Assembly: GCF_003236295.1 (NCBI RefSeq)
Contig: NZ_POTW01000003.1
Span: 86,772-150,771 of the forward strand
Direction: 5' to 3'
Source of the DNA: Jiangella anatolica
Lineage (GTDB): Bacteria; Actinomycetota; Actinomycetes; Jiangellales; Jiangellaceae
DNA length: 64,000 nucleotides
Shown: piece by piece, positions 52,369 to 60,714 of the stretch
Layout: each line of letters begins with the position of its first letter
How positions within the stretch are numbered: position 1 is the stretch's first letter
Made by a program: the position numbers and the translations under genes
The notes under the pieces: generated by a model
What the model was told of the DNA's origin: nothing
What the model saw: only the letters and a program-made list of their open reading frames with translations
The model's database searches: none

Positions 52369-52878
52369 CAGAACCTCCTCTATATGGGTGGCGTCACCAT
52401 ACGACGCGCACTCGGATGTCGGCGACGGTTGCTGTCCGTGAGGTGGCGGAGCTTGCCCGTGTTTCGTTGCCTGTGCCCGGCTACCTCGCCAAGGGCGGGT
52501 TCAGGATCTTGTGGTCCAGCCTCCTAACCCGCTCGCACAGCGCGGGCGGTTTAGGCATCTCGTCGCCCGCGTCTCCTGGCCGCCCAGCGGCCACTCCGCT
52601 GCGTTGAAGGCTGCGATCCGCTCGTTCAGCTGCTCACAGATCGCCTTCCCGCGGACGTCGACATGCTTCGAACGGATCTCGGGCCTGGCCGAGGTGGGGG
52701 CGTTGGCGGCGAGAGCGGTACGGCGGCGACAGCAGTTCTGCCCGCTCGATCGCCGGACCGGGAGGCTCGGTGCGCCCCAGGGCTGAACCCGCAGATCCCC
52801 GCAGCGCACCTAGGCTGGGGTTCGGGCTAGACATTTGAGCACAGCGTCAGTTCGCCCAGAATGACGCAGACATGGTTG
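52369..52878. other. Unassigned gap between PucR gene and the HEPN-STAND gene
   Basis: About 510 bp. It contains the ribosome site and presumably the promoter of the PucR gene at its left end. Several short open frames exist on both strands, but none has a recognisable family, a good ribosome site and start. It is the junction between G+C-rich chromosomal sequence and the lower-G+C accessory gene, so it may hold a decayed mobile-element end. Confidence 0.4.
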
Positions 52879-55440
52879 CTAAACCTCGACCAGACGGACT
52901 CGTTTTGCGCGTGCACCCTTTGGCGTTTGAGCTGGCTCAAACACACAGTGTGCACCTTCGAACAGCGAATCCCAATCAGCCCGGTTCCGCAGGTCGCTGA
53001 TGTGAAAGAAGAACCTCGCCTTCCCAGCAGTGACGAATCCGAAGCCCTTGTCTACGACCAAGGCATGGATAATTCCGGTCCTACGGTTTTCAAACGATGC
53101 GTTACGGCCGAGCACCGTGTCAATGCGAGCGACGAACTGAGCCGCCTGCGCGGCCGCATAGTCCACGCTCTGCTCCGCTAATGCTGCCGAAACATTCCGC
53201 AATGCGATCAGGCGATCGGCGGCCTCGCCCTCAATCAACCTGCTGTCCACCTCTTCAGCAAGCTCGACACCCGATTCGACGTACTCCACTGCTTCGTCGA
53301 ACTGTCGAATGCTTCTCAGCTGCCCGACCGCCGACTGTGTTGCGCGAAGCGTTAGAACGCAAGCCGCCCGACGATGGTTGCTGCTTGCAGTTCGACTGGT
53401 AGCGACTCCGGTACCGGCTGTAATGGCCGCAGCCATGTCGCCCAAACAGAATTGCGCCCAAGCAACTTGCCCGGCGACTTCTGAACTCGATGGTTCATTG
53501 CGTGCGGCACTCTGCAAGAGCTCCAGGGCCCTTTGCGGGTCTCCAACTGCATCGAGCAGAAACGTACCGAAATGGAAAAGGACAGCAGCCGAGTTCGGAG
53601 CAAGTTCCGACGCTCGATCATAAGCGGCCTGAGCTCCACCTTGGTCGCGACTCAGGGCTCGCACGAAGCCCTCCACTCGCCACGCCTCATAGTAGCTAGG
53701 CGCAAGTAGTTGCGCCTCAAGGCAGTGCTCCAATGCCGCGCCGGGGTCGGTGAACGCCACGGCGATCGCCGTGCGCAGAAGCCCTGCAGCATGAAAATCA
53801 CCGGGGCCTCGGACGTGGACGCTGGTAGGCGCAAAGGGCGACGCCGTGTTCGCTGCCGCCATCTCGATACCAAGAGCCCGAAGTTCTTCGCTCCGCTGAA
53901 GAAGCCAGTTGCGCTCTTCCGTCTCAACAGGGTGATGCTTGTCCAGGTACTGCCGGGCAAAGTCTGAAAGCTCGTATCCGGTGTCGAGGCTTTCTCCAGA
54001 GGTCTGGCTCGACATAGCTGTGAAGTTGGTGGTAAGGAGTTCCAGAAGCGCCGCCTGGGTTTTTGAAGCCGTGAAGTCGTTCAGGAACGCAAGCTCAGCC
54101 TGATTCTTCGCACCTGCCAACACTTGCATTGATCGCAACGCCGCTCGAGCGTCCTCAGATAGGTAGTCGTAGACGTTCGACATGCAGAAGTCGAGGAGCA
54201 GCTCGTTGTTGCCTAGAAGGTCCTCGGGCCGCCGACCGGACTGAACGCCGGCAACGAACCATCGTATGTATGCTGGATGACCAGCCATCCGTCGGGCCAA
54301 CAATTCCACGGTCGGCTGGTCGAGTTCGTTGAGTTGGCGCACGTCCCGGATGCGCGCAAGTGCACGCAGCAGCCTCGCTGCCTCGTCGTCGGCGAGGGGC
54401 GCCAATTGAACTGGGTTCTCGATACCCAGTCCAATGCGGCTGGTCACGATCACTTTGCTCCCCATTGGCAACTCAAGGAGGAACTGACGCAGGCGGTTAT
54501 CGAGGACCGTTTCTAGGTTGTCAAGCAGAAGCAGGATCCTGAAGTTCTCCATGTATGCAAGAACCTCTGCGACTGGGTCGGCGGCGTCATCTAAGCCCGA
54601 CAGCTCGGCAGCCGCAGAACCGATTAGCCCCAGCGAAGTCTCAATGGCGCCATTGATTCGGCGAATCTCATTCGGCGTCAAAATCGTTGCTTTAGCAGTT
54701 ACCCACACAATAGCGTCGAATGGCTGCTTCGGATCTTCGAGCAGTTCGTATGCCGCTTTCAGTGCGATCGAAGTCTTCCCGACACCACCATCGCCGAGAA
54801 TCGAGACAACCGGGTACGCGCCCTTGATCGCCTTCATGATGCGACGCAGTTCGCCTTGCCGGCCGAAGAATCCGGTCTCATCGAAGTCCGGAACTGGAAG
54901 GTTGTGTTGAGGCCCATTATCGGGGTCAGCGGGAAGACTGATAGTCAGCCCGAGCACGAAGGATGGGTCAGCACTTAAGCGATCCAGAATCGCCTTTAGC
55001 TCGTCCCAATATGGACTGGTGAGGGCCGATAGCTCCTTGGCCAGGTCGACCAAGAACGACGAGTCGTCAATTTCCATCGGCCTGGTGTGGGCTACTCGAT
55101 TGCGAATGGCCACTGTTCTTGCGGCAGATGGCGCCAGGATCTTCAGGCTGGCACGAAGGTCTTGGGGCAGGTCCGCCGCCTTGGATGCCAACGCCTCGTA
55201 GCTCTCCGCAAAATCGAGATAGGCCAGCAGCCCTGGTAAATCCGACGTGGCCGATAGCCCGTCCCTCACCCTTCGGGCGTTCGCCTTCACGATTCGATCC
55301 GTCGGAATCAGATCGTCAACGCTCTGGTCGCCGAGGTACTCTTGGATGCTCACTCGCATGTCATGCTCCATTGCGGCAAGCAGAGCGAAGCAGGTCAATC
55401 TGGTAGCACTGAAGCTCACGAATTGCCCCCGATCCCGCAT
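52879..55440 (-). CDS. HEPN-STAND NTPase with TPR repeats and C-terminal cold-shock domain (putative antiviral protein)
   Basis: 853 residues with four parts. Residues 1-140 are helical, Swt1/HEPN-like, with an RNRVAH motif (R113, H118) fitting the RX4H ribonuclease signature. Residues 190-420 are an NB-ARC-type STAND ATPase: Walker A GDGGVGKTS (216-224), Walker B LLLLDN (303-308), VIVTSR sensor (331-335), GHP (387-389). Residues about 550-680 are TPR-like. Residues 786-853 are a cold-shock/OB domain with RNP1-like KGFGFV and RNP2-like FFFHIS. The plan resembles bacterial STAND immune proteins in which ligand sensing frees an N-terminal effector; here RNA cleavage by HEPN and nucleic-acid recognition by the CSD are inferred. 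Base composition is clearly lower in G+C than its neighbours, indicating transfer. Alternative starts at Met24 or Met28 are possible. Confidence 0.85.
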   Translation of the reverse strand: MRDRGQFVSFSATRLTCFALLAAMEHDMRVSIQEYLGDQSVDDLIPTDRIVKANARRVRDGLSATSDLPGLLAYLDFAESYEALASKAADLPQDLRASLKILAPSAARTVAIRNRVAHTRPMEIDDSSFLVDLAKELSALTSPYWDELKAILDRLSADPSFVLGLTISLPADPDNGPQHNLPVPDFDETGFFGRQGELRRIMKAIKGAYPVVSILGDGGVGKTSIALKAAYELLEDPKQPFDAIVWVTAKATILTPNEIRRINGAIETSLGLIGSAAAELSGLDDAADPVAEVLAYMENFRILLLLDNLETVLDNRLRQFLLELPMGSKVIVTSRIGLGIENPVQLAPLADDEAARLLRALARIRDVRQLNELDQPTVELLARRMAGHPAYIRWFVAGVQSGRRPEDLLGNNELLLDFCMSNVYDYLSEDARAALRSMQVLAGAKNQAELAFLNDFTASKTQAALLELLTTNFTAMSSQTSGESLDTGYELSDFARQYLDKHHPVETEERNWLLQRSEELRALGIEMAAANTASPFAPTSVHVRGPGDFHAAGLLRTAIAVAFTDPGAALEHCLEAQLLAPSYYEAWRVEGFVRALSRDQGGAQAAYDRASELAPNSAAVLFHFGTFLLDAVGDPQRALELLQSAARNEPSSSEVAGQVAWAQFCLGDMAAAITAGTGVATSRTASSNHRRAACVLTLRATQSAVGQLRSIRQFDEAVEYVESGVELAEEVDSRLIEGEAADRLIALRNVSAALAEQSVDYAAAQAAQFVARIDTVLGRNASFENRRTGIIHALVVDKGFGFVTAGKARFFFHISDLRNRADWDSLFEGAHCVFEPAQTPKGARAKRVRLVEV

Positions 55441-55626
55441 GTCGAATTCCGCAAGGACGGCATCGATGCCCTACAGCCTGTGGGGCACGATGCCGCTGCA
55501 GTCCAAGAAGTCTAGCTCCACAAACAGGCGTAGGGTGGATTGCCTGGTAAAGTTATTCTGCCGCGTAATGGCTTGCTCGGATGCGGATGGAGCCGTGGTG
55601 ACGCGGTCCGCCACGAGCGGCGAGAG

Positions 55627-55839
55627 CTAGCTCGTATGGCAGGCAGGAGCGCACCAACGACAGCCGTTCACCTGCCTGAAGTGGTTCTTCGCGGCCTGCA
55701 CAGCGGAGGAGCAACCTCCGTGGTACCCGAGGTCCACCCGGTTGGCGGGCGTTGGCAGGCATGACTTGTTGGCCGTGACGTCGTGAACCTCGTGGTCGCC
55801 GTTCGACTGGGCGATACTGTTCACGCAGAAGGTTGGCAT
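55627..55839 (-). CDS. Small Cys-rich conserved protein upstream of the HEPN-STAND gene
   Basis: 70 residues with the pattern NGDHEVH near residue 13 and a C-terminus NGCRWCAPACHTS, six Cys in total. I recognise this NGCxxCxxxCHTS ending from small hypothetical proteins in many bacteria but know no function; metal or disulphide chemistry is likely. AGGAG lies 8 nt before the ATG at 55839, strong support for a real gene. Same strand and 186 bp upstream of the HEPN-STAND gene, with similar composition, so possibly part of the same unit. The 55840-56056 gap otherwise shows no gene. Confidence 0.72.
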   Translation of the reverse strand: MPTFCVNSIAQSNGDHEVHDVTANKSCLPTPANRVDLGYHGGCSSAVQAAKNHFRQVNGCRWCAPACHTS

Positions 55840-56056
55840 CCGTCAACTCCTAACCGTAGGAGCCCAGGGTGGCAGACACCCCGGACACAACCTTCCGCAA
55901 ACGATGCAGAGCGCGGCGGCACGATGTTCCATGTTGCCTGAACGACCCCTCGCTCTGGTCAGTCAGACCCGCGCATGGGCGTCCAGACGGATTGCTGGAG
56001 CGTGTCATTCCGCCGCGTCTGCAGTAAGGGCACGGCACATGAGCTCCTCTGACCAG

Positions 56057-56965
56057 TCAGCGCAGGTATGGGACGACCGACGCGCCGAAGAGGCGCAGCT
56101 GTGTGATCGGGTCGGCGACCGGCCAGATGAAGACCGCGTCGACGCCGGCGTCGGCGTACCGAGCCAGCCTCGCGGCGCACACCTCGGCGGGCCCGATCAG
56201 CACTTGGTCGGCGAGGGTGACCGGGTCCCGGCCGAGCATCCGGGCCAGGGCGCCGAGTCTCGTCCGCGCCTCGGCTGCAGTATCGGTCAGGTAGGTCCAC
56301 ATGGTCGCGAGGGCGATCGGGAAGGCGTGCGGGTCTCGCGCGGCGGATTCCAGCGCGCGGTGCAGGAGGTCGCGGCCCGCGGAGATCTGGTCGGGGGTCG
56401 TGTTGTAGGCCGAGGCCAGCCAACCGTCGCCGAGGCGGGCCACCCGGCGAAGTCCGGCTGCGGAGCCCCAGCTGCCGATCCAGATCGGGATCGGCCGGGT
56501 CGGCCGGGGCTCCAGGGCGGGCGTCTCGTAGAAGCGGCCCAAACCCGGTACGTGGTCGTCGGTGAGTGCGGCGCGGAGCACGCGGACCGATGCGTCGAAC
56601 CGCGGCCACCGCTCCTCGAACGGCACCCCGGCCGCGCCGTAGTCGGCGGCCGAGGATCCCGGACCGACACCGAGCACGAAGCGACCACCGGACAGCGCGT
56701 CCAACGCCGCGGCGGCCTTGGCCACCGCCGCCGGCCCCCGGACCACAGACAGGGCCACGGTGGTGGCCAGAGTCAGGCCGGCACTGCGATCCATGACGGT
56801 GGACAGCGCGACGATCCCGTCCAGCCACGGTCGCTGGAACACCAGGTGGTCATTGGCGCTGATCGCGCTGAACCCCGCCTCGCGTGCGGCATCCACGTAG
56901 CCGGCCAACGAGGGGAATCCCGAACCGTCGACATCGATCAGCGGCAGGTGCGCCCCGAACCACAC
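56057..56965 (-). CDS. LLM class flavin-dependent (F420-type) oxidoreductase
   Basis: 302-residue luciferase-like TIM barrel. Segments GAHLPLIDVDG, SANDHLVFQRPW, ALDALSGGRFVLGVGPGSSAADY and RPIPIWIGSW are typical of F420-dependent LLM oxidoreductases in actinobacteria. Substrate unknown. Normal G+C content. Followed 46 nt upstream on the same strand by the FG-GAP gene; whether they share a transcript is unclear. Confidence 0.9.
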   Translation of the reverse strand: MWFGAHLPLIDVDGSGFPSLAGYVDAAREAGFSAISANDHLVFQRPWLDGIVALSTVMDRSAGLTLATTVALSVVRGPAAVAKAAAALDALSGGRFVLGVGPGSSAADYGAAGVPFEERWPRFDASVRVLRAALTDDHVPGLGRFYETPALEPRPTRPIPIWIGSWGSAAGLRRVARLGDGWLASAYNTTPDQISAGRDLLHRALESAARDPHAFPIALATMWTYLTDTAAEARTRLGALARMLGRDPVTLADQVLIGPAEVCAARLARYADAGVDAVFIWPVADPITQLRLFGASVVPYLR

Positions 56966-57011
56966 AAGCCGACCTTAGCGGCCGCACAGTCGGCCGTAGA
57001 TTCTCGAGCCA

Positions 57012-58466
57012 CTACGGCGTGACCACCGGCCGCGGCACCGGACCTCTGCCCTCGTTGAGGCAGACGTACACTCCCGCGTCGCCGAAGCCGACCAGGTCGG
57101 CACGGCCGTCGCCGGTGAGGTCGGCGGCCACGCGATGGTGTGCACCCTCACGCCACCCCATGCCGTAGCCCAGGTCGGGGACGCAGAATTGCGGTGACTT
57201 CGGGCCCGTCGTGTCCAGGACCAGCGCCCAGATGCCGTCGTCGCCGAAGCCCACCACATCCATGGCGCCGTTGCCCGTCAGGTCGGCCAGCAGCCGCGGG
57301 TCGCGGCCGACGTGCCACTCGAGGTCTGGCATCGCCTGGCGCCCGAAGAAGGACACCAGATGGAGCGGCGGGTCGAAGGTGCCGTCACCACGACCCCGCG
57401 CCACCTGCACGCCCTGGTCGCCGAAGGCCACGACGTCGGCGCGCCCGTCGCCGGTCACGTCCGCGACGAAGCGCGGATGCCGGTCGGCCCGCCACCCCTG
57501 GGCCGCGCACAGCGCGTGCAGTCCTTCATGCGCCTCGGCGAACACGCCATCGCCGTTGTTGAGCGAGGTCCACACGCCGGCCGACCCGAACGTGACGAGG
57601 TCCGGCCGGCCGTCACCGGTGAGATCGGCCAGCAGGTCGGGATGGTCGGCGTTCGATCCATGGCGAAACCGATCGGACGTCTGCACCAGCTGCGGCGGGC
57701 CGAACCCGCCCGTGCCATCGCCAAGAGCCACGACCACCCCGTCGTCTCCGTAGCCCAACAGGTCGGCCCAACCATTGCCGGTGAGGTCCACGACGAACCG
57801 CTGGTGCTGCTCCACGCGCCAGCCCTGATTGACGCCGAAGCCGGCCAGCACGTACGCCGGCGGCGAGAAGCCGCCGGAGCCGTCGCCAAGCGAGATCCAC
57901 ACCCCGTCGTCGCCGAACGCGACGATGTCGCGGCGCCCCTGCCCGGTGAGGTCGGCCGGCACGCGCAGATGGCGACCCGACGACCAGCCGCCCTGATTCG
58001 GGGCGTACGCCGCCAGCACGTACGCCGGCGGCGAGAAGCCGCCGGAGCTGTCGCCCAGCGAGACCCACACGCCGTCGTCGCCGAACCCGACGATGTCGCC
58101 GCGCCCGTCACCGGTGAGGTCCGTGACGTATCGCGGATGAGTGTCCTCACGCCAACCCTGATCGGAGCCGAAGCCGGCCAGGACGAAGCGCGCCAGCGAG
58201 AAGGCCTGCCCATCCGGCACCGCCCAGGCACTGAACGGCGACTCCACCGCTTCCGATTCGGAGACGAACCAGTACCCCCGGGAGATCTGGTCCGGCAGGA
58301 GTGGTGGCACCCGCAGCCACGAGCCGAGACCGGGACCGAGAGAGACCCGGCAGGTGACGTTGAGGCCGGTGGTGCGATGCACCTCGACCGTGTCCCGCGA
58401 GAAGACGCCGAAGTCGGTCGCGGGCGGACGAGGAAAGGCTGCAGGGTGTTGGCCGACAAGTCCCAT
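57012..58466 (-). CDS. Seven-repeat FG-GAP/VCBS beta-propeller protein, cytoplasmic
   Basis: 484 residues. After a roughly 95-residue N-terminal part (VEVHRTTGLNVTCRVSLGPG) come seven units of about 55 residues, each with a DLTGDGRxDIVGFGDDGVW-type motif (calcium-binding DxDGxxD-like loops), enough for a seven-bladed propeller. There is no signal peptide, odd for a family usually secreted. Two blades contain an identical GGFSPPAYVLA string, a sign of recent internal duplication. ATG 58466 follows GGAGG. It may bind glycans or proteins as a lectin-like propeller; function not known. Confidence 0.82.
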   Translation of the reverse strand: MGLVGQHPAAFPRPPATDFGVFSRDTVEVHRTTGLNVTCRVSLGPGLGSWLRVPPLLPDQISRGYWFVSESEAVESPFSAWAVPDGQAFSLARFVLAGFGSDQGWREDTHPRYVTDLTGDGRGDIVGFGDDGVWVSLGDSSGGFSPPAYVLAAYAPNQGGWSSGRHLRVPADLTGQGRRDIVAFGDDGVWISLGDGSGGFSPPAYVLAGFGVNQGWRVEQHQRFVVDLTGNGWADLLGYGDDGVVVALGDGTGGFGPPQLVQTSDRFRHGSNADHPDLLADLTGDGRPDLVTFGSAGVWTSLNNGDGVFAEAHEGLHALCAAQGWRADRHPRFVADVTGDGRADVVAFGDQGVQVARGRGDGTFDPPLHLVSFFGRQAMPDLEWHVGRDPRLLADLTGNGAMDVVGFGDDGIWALVLDTTGPKSPQFCVPDLGYGMGWREGAHHRVAADLTGDGRADLVGFGDAGVYVCLNEGRGPVPRPVVTP

Positions 58467-58628
58467 GGTGGAACCACCTCCAGAGCGTCGAGCCTGGCAC
58501 CGACAGCGCCGCCGGACAATGACCTGCCGAGACAGGCCACAAGATGCGCGGCTGGAACATGTCGAGATCCCGGCCCCGGTTCCGTCCCAGCATCGAAGCG
58601 ACCGGATCACCAACGGAGGATGGATCAC

Positions 58629-59069
58629 ATGACACACGTACGACGCTTCGACCACATCGGCATCACCGTGGCGGACCTGGAGCCGGCGACGGCGTTCTTC
58701 GTCGGGCTGGGTTTCGAGGTCGAGGGCACCGGATCCGTCGAGGGCGAGTTCGTGGAGACCGTCTGCGGCATCCCCGGCGCGCACTGCGAGATCGCGATGC
58801 TGCGGCTGCCCGCCGACGGAACCCGGCTGGAGCTGTCCAGCTTCGTCACGCCCGACCATGTGCCCGGATCGCCCGCGCCGATGGCCAACGAGCTGGGACT
58901 GCGCAATGTGTCCTTCGAGGTCGACGACCTCCAGGCGGCCGTCGACGCGGTGGCCGCGGACGGCTACGGGCTCGTCGGTGGTGTCGGCGAGTACGAGGGC
59001 AGTGTCCGCATGGCCTACGTCCGCGGCCCCGAGGGGATCATCGTGTCCCTGTTCGAGCAGATCGGCTGA
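58629..59069 (+). CDS. VOC (glyoxalase/bleomycin resistance/dioxygenase) family protein
   Basis: 146 residues with the duplicated beta-alpha-beta-beta-beta fold: FDHIGITVADLEPATAFFVGLGF (first metal His) and LRNVSFEVDDLQAAVDAVA, ending YVRGPEGIIVSLFEQIG (metal Glu). Enzymatic role not assignable. ATG 58629 is 10 nt from GGAGG; an ATG at 58620 in frame is possible. Divergent from the FG-GAP gene. Confidence 0.9.
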   Translation: MTHVRRFDHIGITVADLEPATAFFVGLGFEVEGTGSVEGEFVETVCGIPGAHCEIAMLRLPADGTRLELSSFVTPDHVPGSPAPMANELGLRNVSFEVDDLQAAVDAVAADGYGLVGGVGEYEGSVRMAYVRGPEGIIVSLFEQIG

Positions 59070-59132
59070 CGCGCCGTCACGCCGCCGCGAAGCGGCAGCC
59101 GCTGAACAGGGGGGCGTGGCCAGAGACCCTGA

Positions 59133-59145
59133 TAAGGTTTCCTTA
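59133..59145. promoter_or_regulatory. Possible autoregulatory operator of the MNT antitoxin gene
   Basis: TAAGG-TTT-CCTTA, a perfect 5-bp inverted repeat that ends on the first base of the start codon at 59145. The encoded protein has its own HTH, so self-repression at this site is plausible; the AAGG also serves as ribosome site. Confidence 0.4.
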
Positions 59146-59618
59146 TGGCACTGCTGGCCGAGTATCGCGACGCCAGGCGCGAAGAGGATCGCGCGCGGCT
59201 TCGGCGCGTGCTCGCCCTGCGCGCGATGGTGGCGACCGGGATGAGCCAGCGACAGATCGCCGGGGCACTCGGCATCACCCAGCCGGCCGTCAGCCAGCAA
59301 CTCAAGTTCGCGCCCGAACTCGACGACGTGCACCCCGAGGTCCTGCTGGATGCTGCTGCGCCGATCCTCAAGGCGATAGCGACCGAACACGGCTACTCAC
59401 GACTCGCGGTGTTCGGCTCCATCGCGCGCCACGAAGCGCGCGCAGACTCCGACATCGACCTGCTGGTGGAGGCACCTGAGGGCACGTCGTCGTTCGGGTT
59501 CGTTCGCTTCAAGCAGCTCCTCGAGCAGGTTCTCGGCCGCGAGATCGACCTCGTGTCGTATGGAGGCTTGAAGCCGAAACTCGATGACGACATCCGCGGC
59601 GATGCGGTCCTCCTCTGA
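59145..59618 (+). CDS. HTH-fused MNT-type nucleotidyltransferase (MntA antitoxin family)
   Basis: 157 residues. Residues about 30-55 form an HTH (GMSQRQIAGALGITQPAVSQQL); residues 85-157 form a minimal nucleotidyltransferase with GS(91-92)-x10-D103-x-D105 in GSIARHEARADSDIDLLVE. MntA proteins inactivate the HEPN toxin HepT by adding AMP groups, and the HepT reading frame begins in the stop codon (TGATG). Here the toxin is decayed while this gene looks intact, so it may persist only as a DNA-binding protein. Confidence 0.87.
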   Translation: MALLAEYRDARREEDRARLRRVLALRAMVATGMSQRQIAGALGITQPAVSQQLKFAPELDDVHPEVLLDAAAPILKAIATEHGYSRLAVFGSIARHEARADSDIDLLVEAPEGTSSFGFVRFKQLLEQVLGREIDLVSYGGLKPKLDDDIRGDAVLL

Positions 59619-59865
59619 TGGACCGCAAGGCAGCCAAGGAGCTTCTCCACATCGAGGCTGGCTCGAACGCGTCGACGAGATCATTCAGCGTGGGAAGGAC
59701 GCCTACTTCGCCGATGACCTCCTTCAGGAAGCCGGTGACTCGCTGATGATGAAGCTCGGCTAGGCCGCCAACGGGCGTGGAGTGGGCGCTGGCAGTGGCG
59801 AACCGACGAGATCAATCGCGACCTGATCTGGCTCATCTCTCGCGAGATCTCCCTTCCTTGCGGAT
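59618..59865 (+). pseudogene. Decayed HepT-like HEPN toxin (DUF86)
   Basis: Starts MDRKAAKELLHIE, then shifts frame at about 59656 to WLERVDEIIQRGKDAYFADDLL and LQEAGDSLMMKLG, followed by a TAG at 59761. Similarity continues after the stop in other frames (GVEWALAVANR, then from 59805 DEINRDLIWLISREI). Family members carry an RNxxxHxY-type catalytic block exactly between ANR and DEIN; here it is missing. So the frame has at least one shift, one stop and loss of the ribonuclease motif. The region 59866-59988 shows nothing else. Confidence 0.82.
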
Positions 59866-59991
59866 CGTCGCGGGCACCGTTGTTTGCGCAAGCCGCTTCG
59901 ACCATCGACGATCGCGACTGAGCATGGCTGGGCGCCCAGCGTGCTGCCACCTGCTCTGGACTGGATTGCGCTGGTTGTCGTGGGAGGGATG

Positions 59992-60156
59992 ATGGCTACG
60001 CGCCCGATTGACGGGACTGCGATCCGGCGGTGGGCTCTTAGAGCCGCTGCGGTGTCCGCGCGTCTTGAGCGTCGCGAAGTGCCCGAAGGTCATGTCCGCT
60101 CCCGCGAGGTCGAGGAGTTCTTGGAGTCGACTGAGCCGCCGACGTCCAAGGCCTGA
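59992..60156 (+). CDS. Small antitoxin-like protein coupled to a Fic gene
   Basis: 54 residues (one more if the preceding ATG 59989 is used), with a basic helix IDGTAIRRWALRAAAVSARLE and an acidic C-terminal helix REVEEFLES. GGGAGGG precedes the start. The stop overlaps the Fic-like start by one base (TGATG). Small proteins in this position usually neutralise Fic/Doc toxins; I do not recognise a specific family. Confidence 0.65.
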   Translation: MATRPIDGTAIRRWALRAAAVSARLERREVPEGHVRSREVEEFLESTEPPTSKA

Positions 60157-60686
60157 TGTCTTTCGACCCTGAGTACGGCGAGACGCTGGTTGCCGCTGAG
60201 GACTTGGAGTCCCTGACGGAGCAGGTCCGTGCGTTGGTCTGTAATCCGGCCCGCAAGGCGGACGTGTTCGACCTGGAGCAGGCGATCTGGGCCCAGGTCG
60301 CCGCCGATCGGCTAACTGCGGTGTTGGAAGGGTCGCTCACGGCGGAAGAGATTCTCACCGACCACTTCGTGCGCCGGTTGCACAGCGACCTGTACGCCCG
60401 GATCTGGACGTGGGCCGGTCGTCATCGATGCTTGGAGACCAACGTCGGGGTCTCGCCCGAGCAGATTGCGGTCCGCTTGCGTTCTGATGTGGATGACTTG
60501 CGTGGGCGATGGTTACACGCGGCCGATCTGACCCCTCGTGCCCTGGGTGTATGGGGCTGTGCCACCGCCACAGTTCTGCCGACGAGCTCAGTGCTGCCGC
60601 CACATTGTGAGCGGGCACCAGCGCGCCTAGCGTCGGCGGCATGCGGCTCCTCGGCTTCAACACGGGCCGGATCCGCACCCAGGTGA
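60156..60686 (+). pseudogene. Truncated Fic/Doc-family toxin without active site
   Basis: The first about 125 codons resemble a Fic protein N-terminal half: ADVFDLEQAIWAQVAADRL, TDHFVRRLHSDLYARIWTWAG and NVGVSPEQIAVRLRSDVDDL. Similarity stops near 60545, before the place where HPFxxGNGRxxR should follow; the remaining frame to 60686 is unrelated sequence reaching into the next gene's leader. The AMP-transferase active site is therefore absent, and the product should be inactive. Confidence 0.75.
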
Positions 60687-60714
60687 TCGACGGCGAGCGG
60701 GTCCGGACGCGTAT

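Noticed and set aside
49435..52527. Plus-strand open frame of about 1,000 codons antisense to the HMG-CoA reductase and PucR genes
   Set aside because: Composition is that of an antisense frame in G+C-rich DNA, no family similarity, no ribosome site, and both minus-strand genes beneath it are clear families.
52501..52809. Minus-strand 102-codon frame in the gap next to the PucR gene
   Set aside because: No recognisable family and no convincing start; kept only as an unexplained region.
55850..56038. Minus-strand 62-codon frame upstream of the Cys-rich small gene
   Set aside because: No ribosome site, no family resemblance; more likely leader or promoter sequence.
57312..58628. Long plus-strand frame leading into the VOC gene
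   Set aside because: Antisense to the FG-GAP gene; the VOC protein begins at 58629 after GGAGG, and the upstream translation has no recognisable domain.
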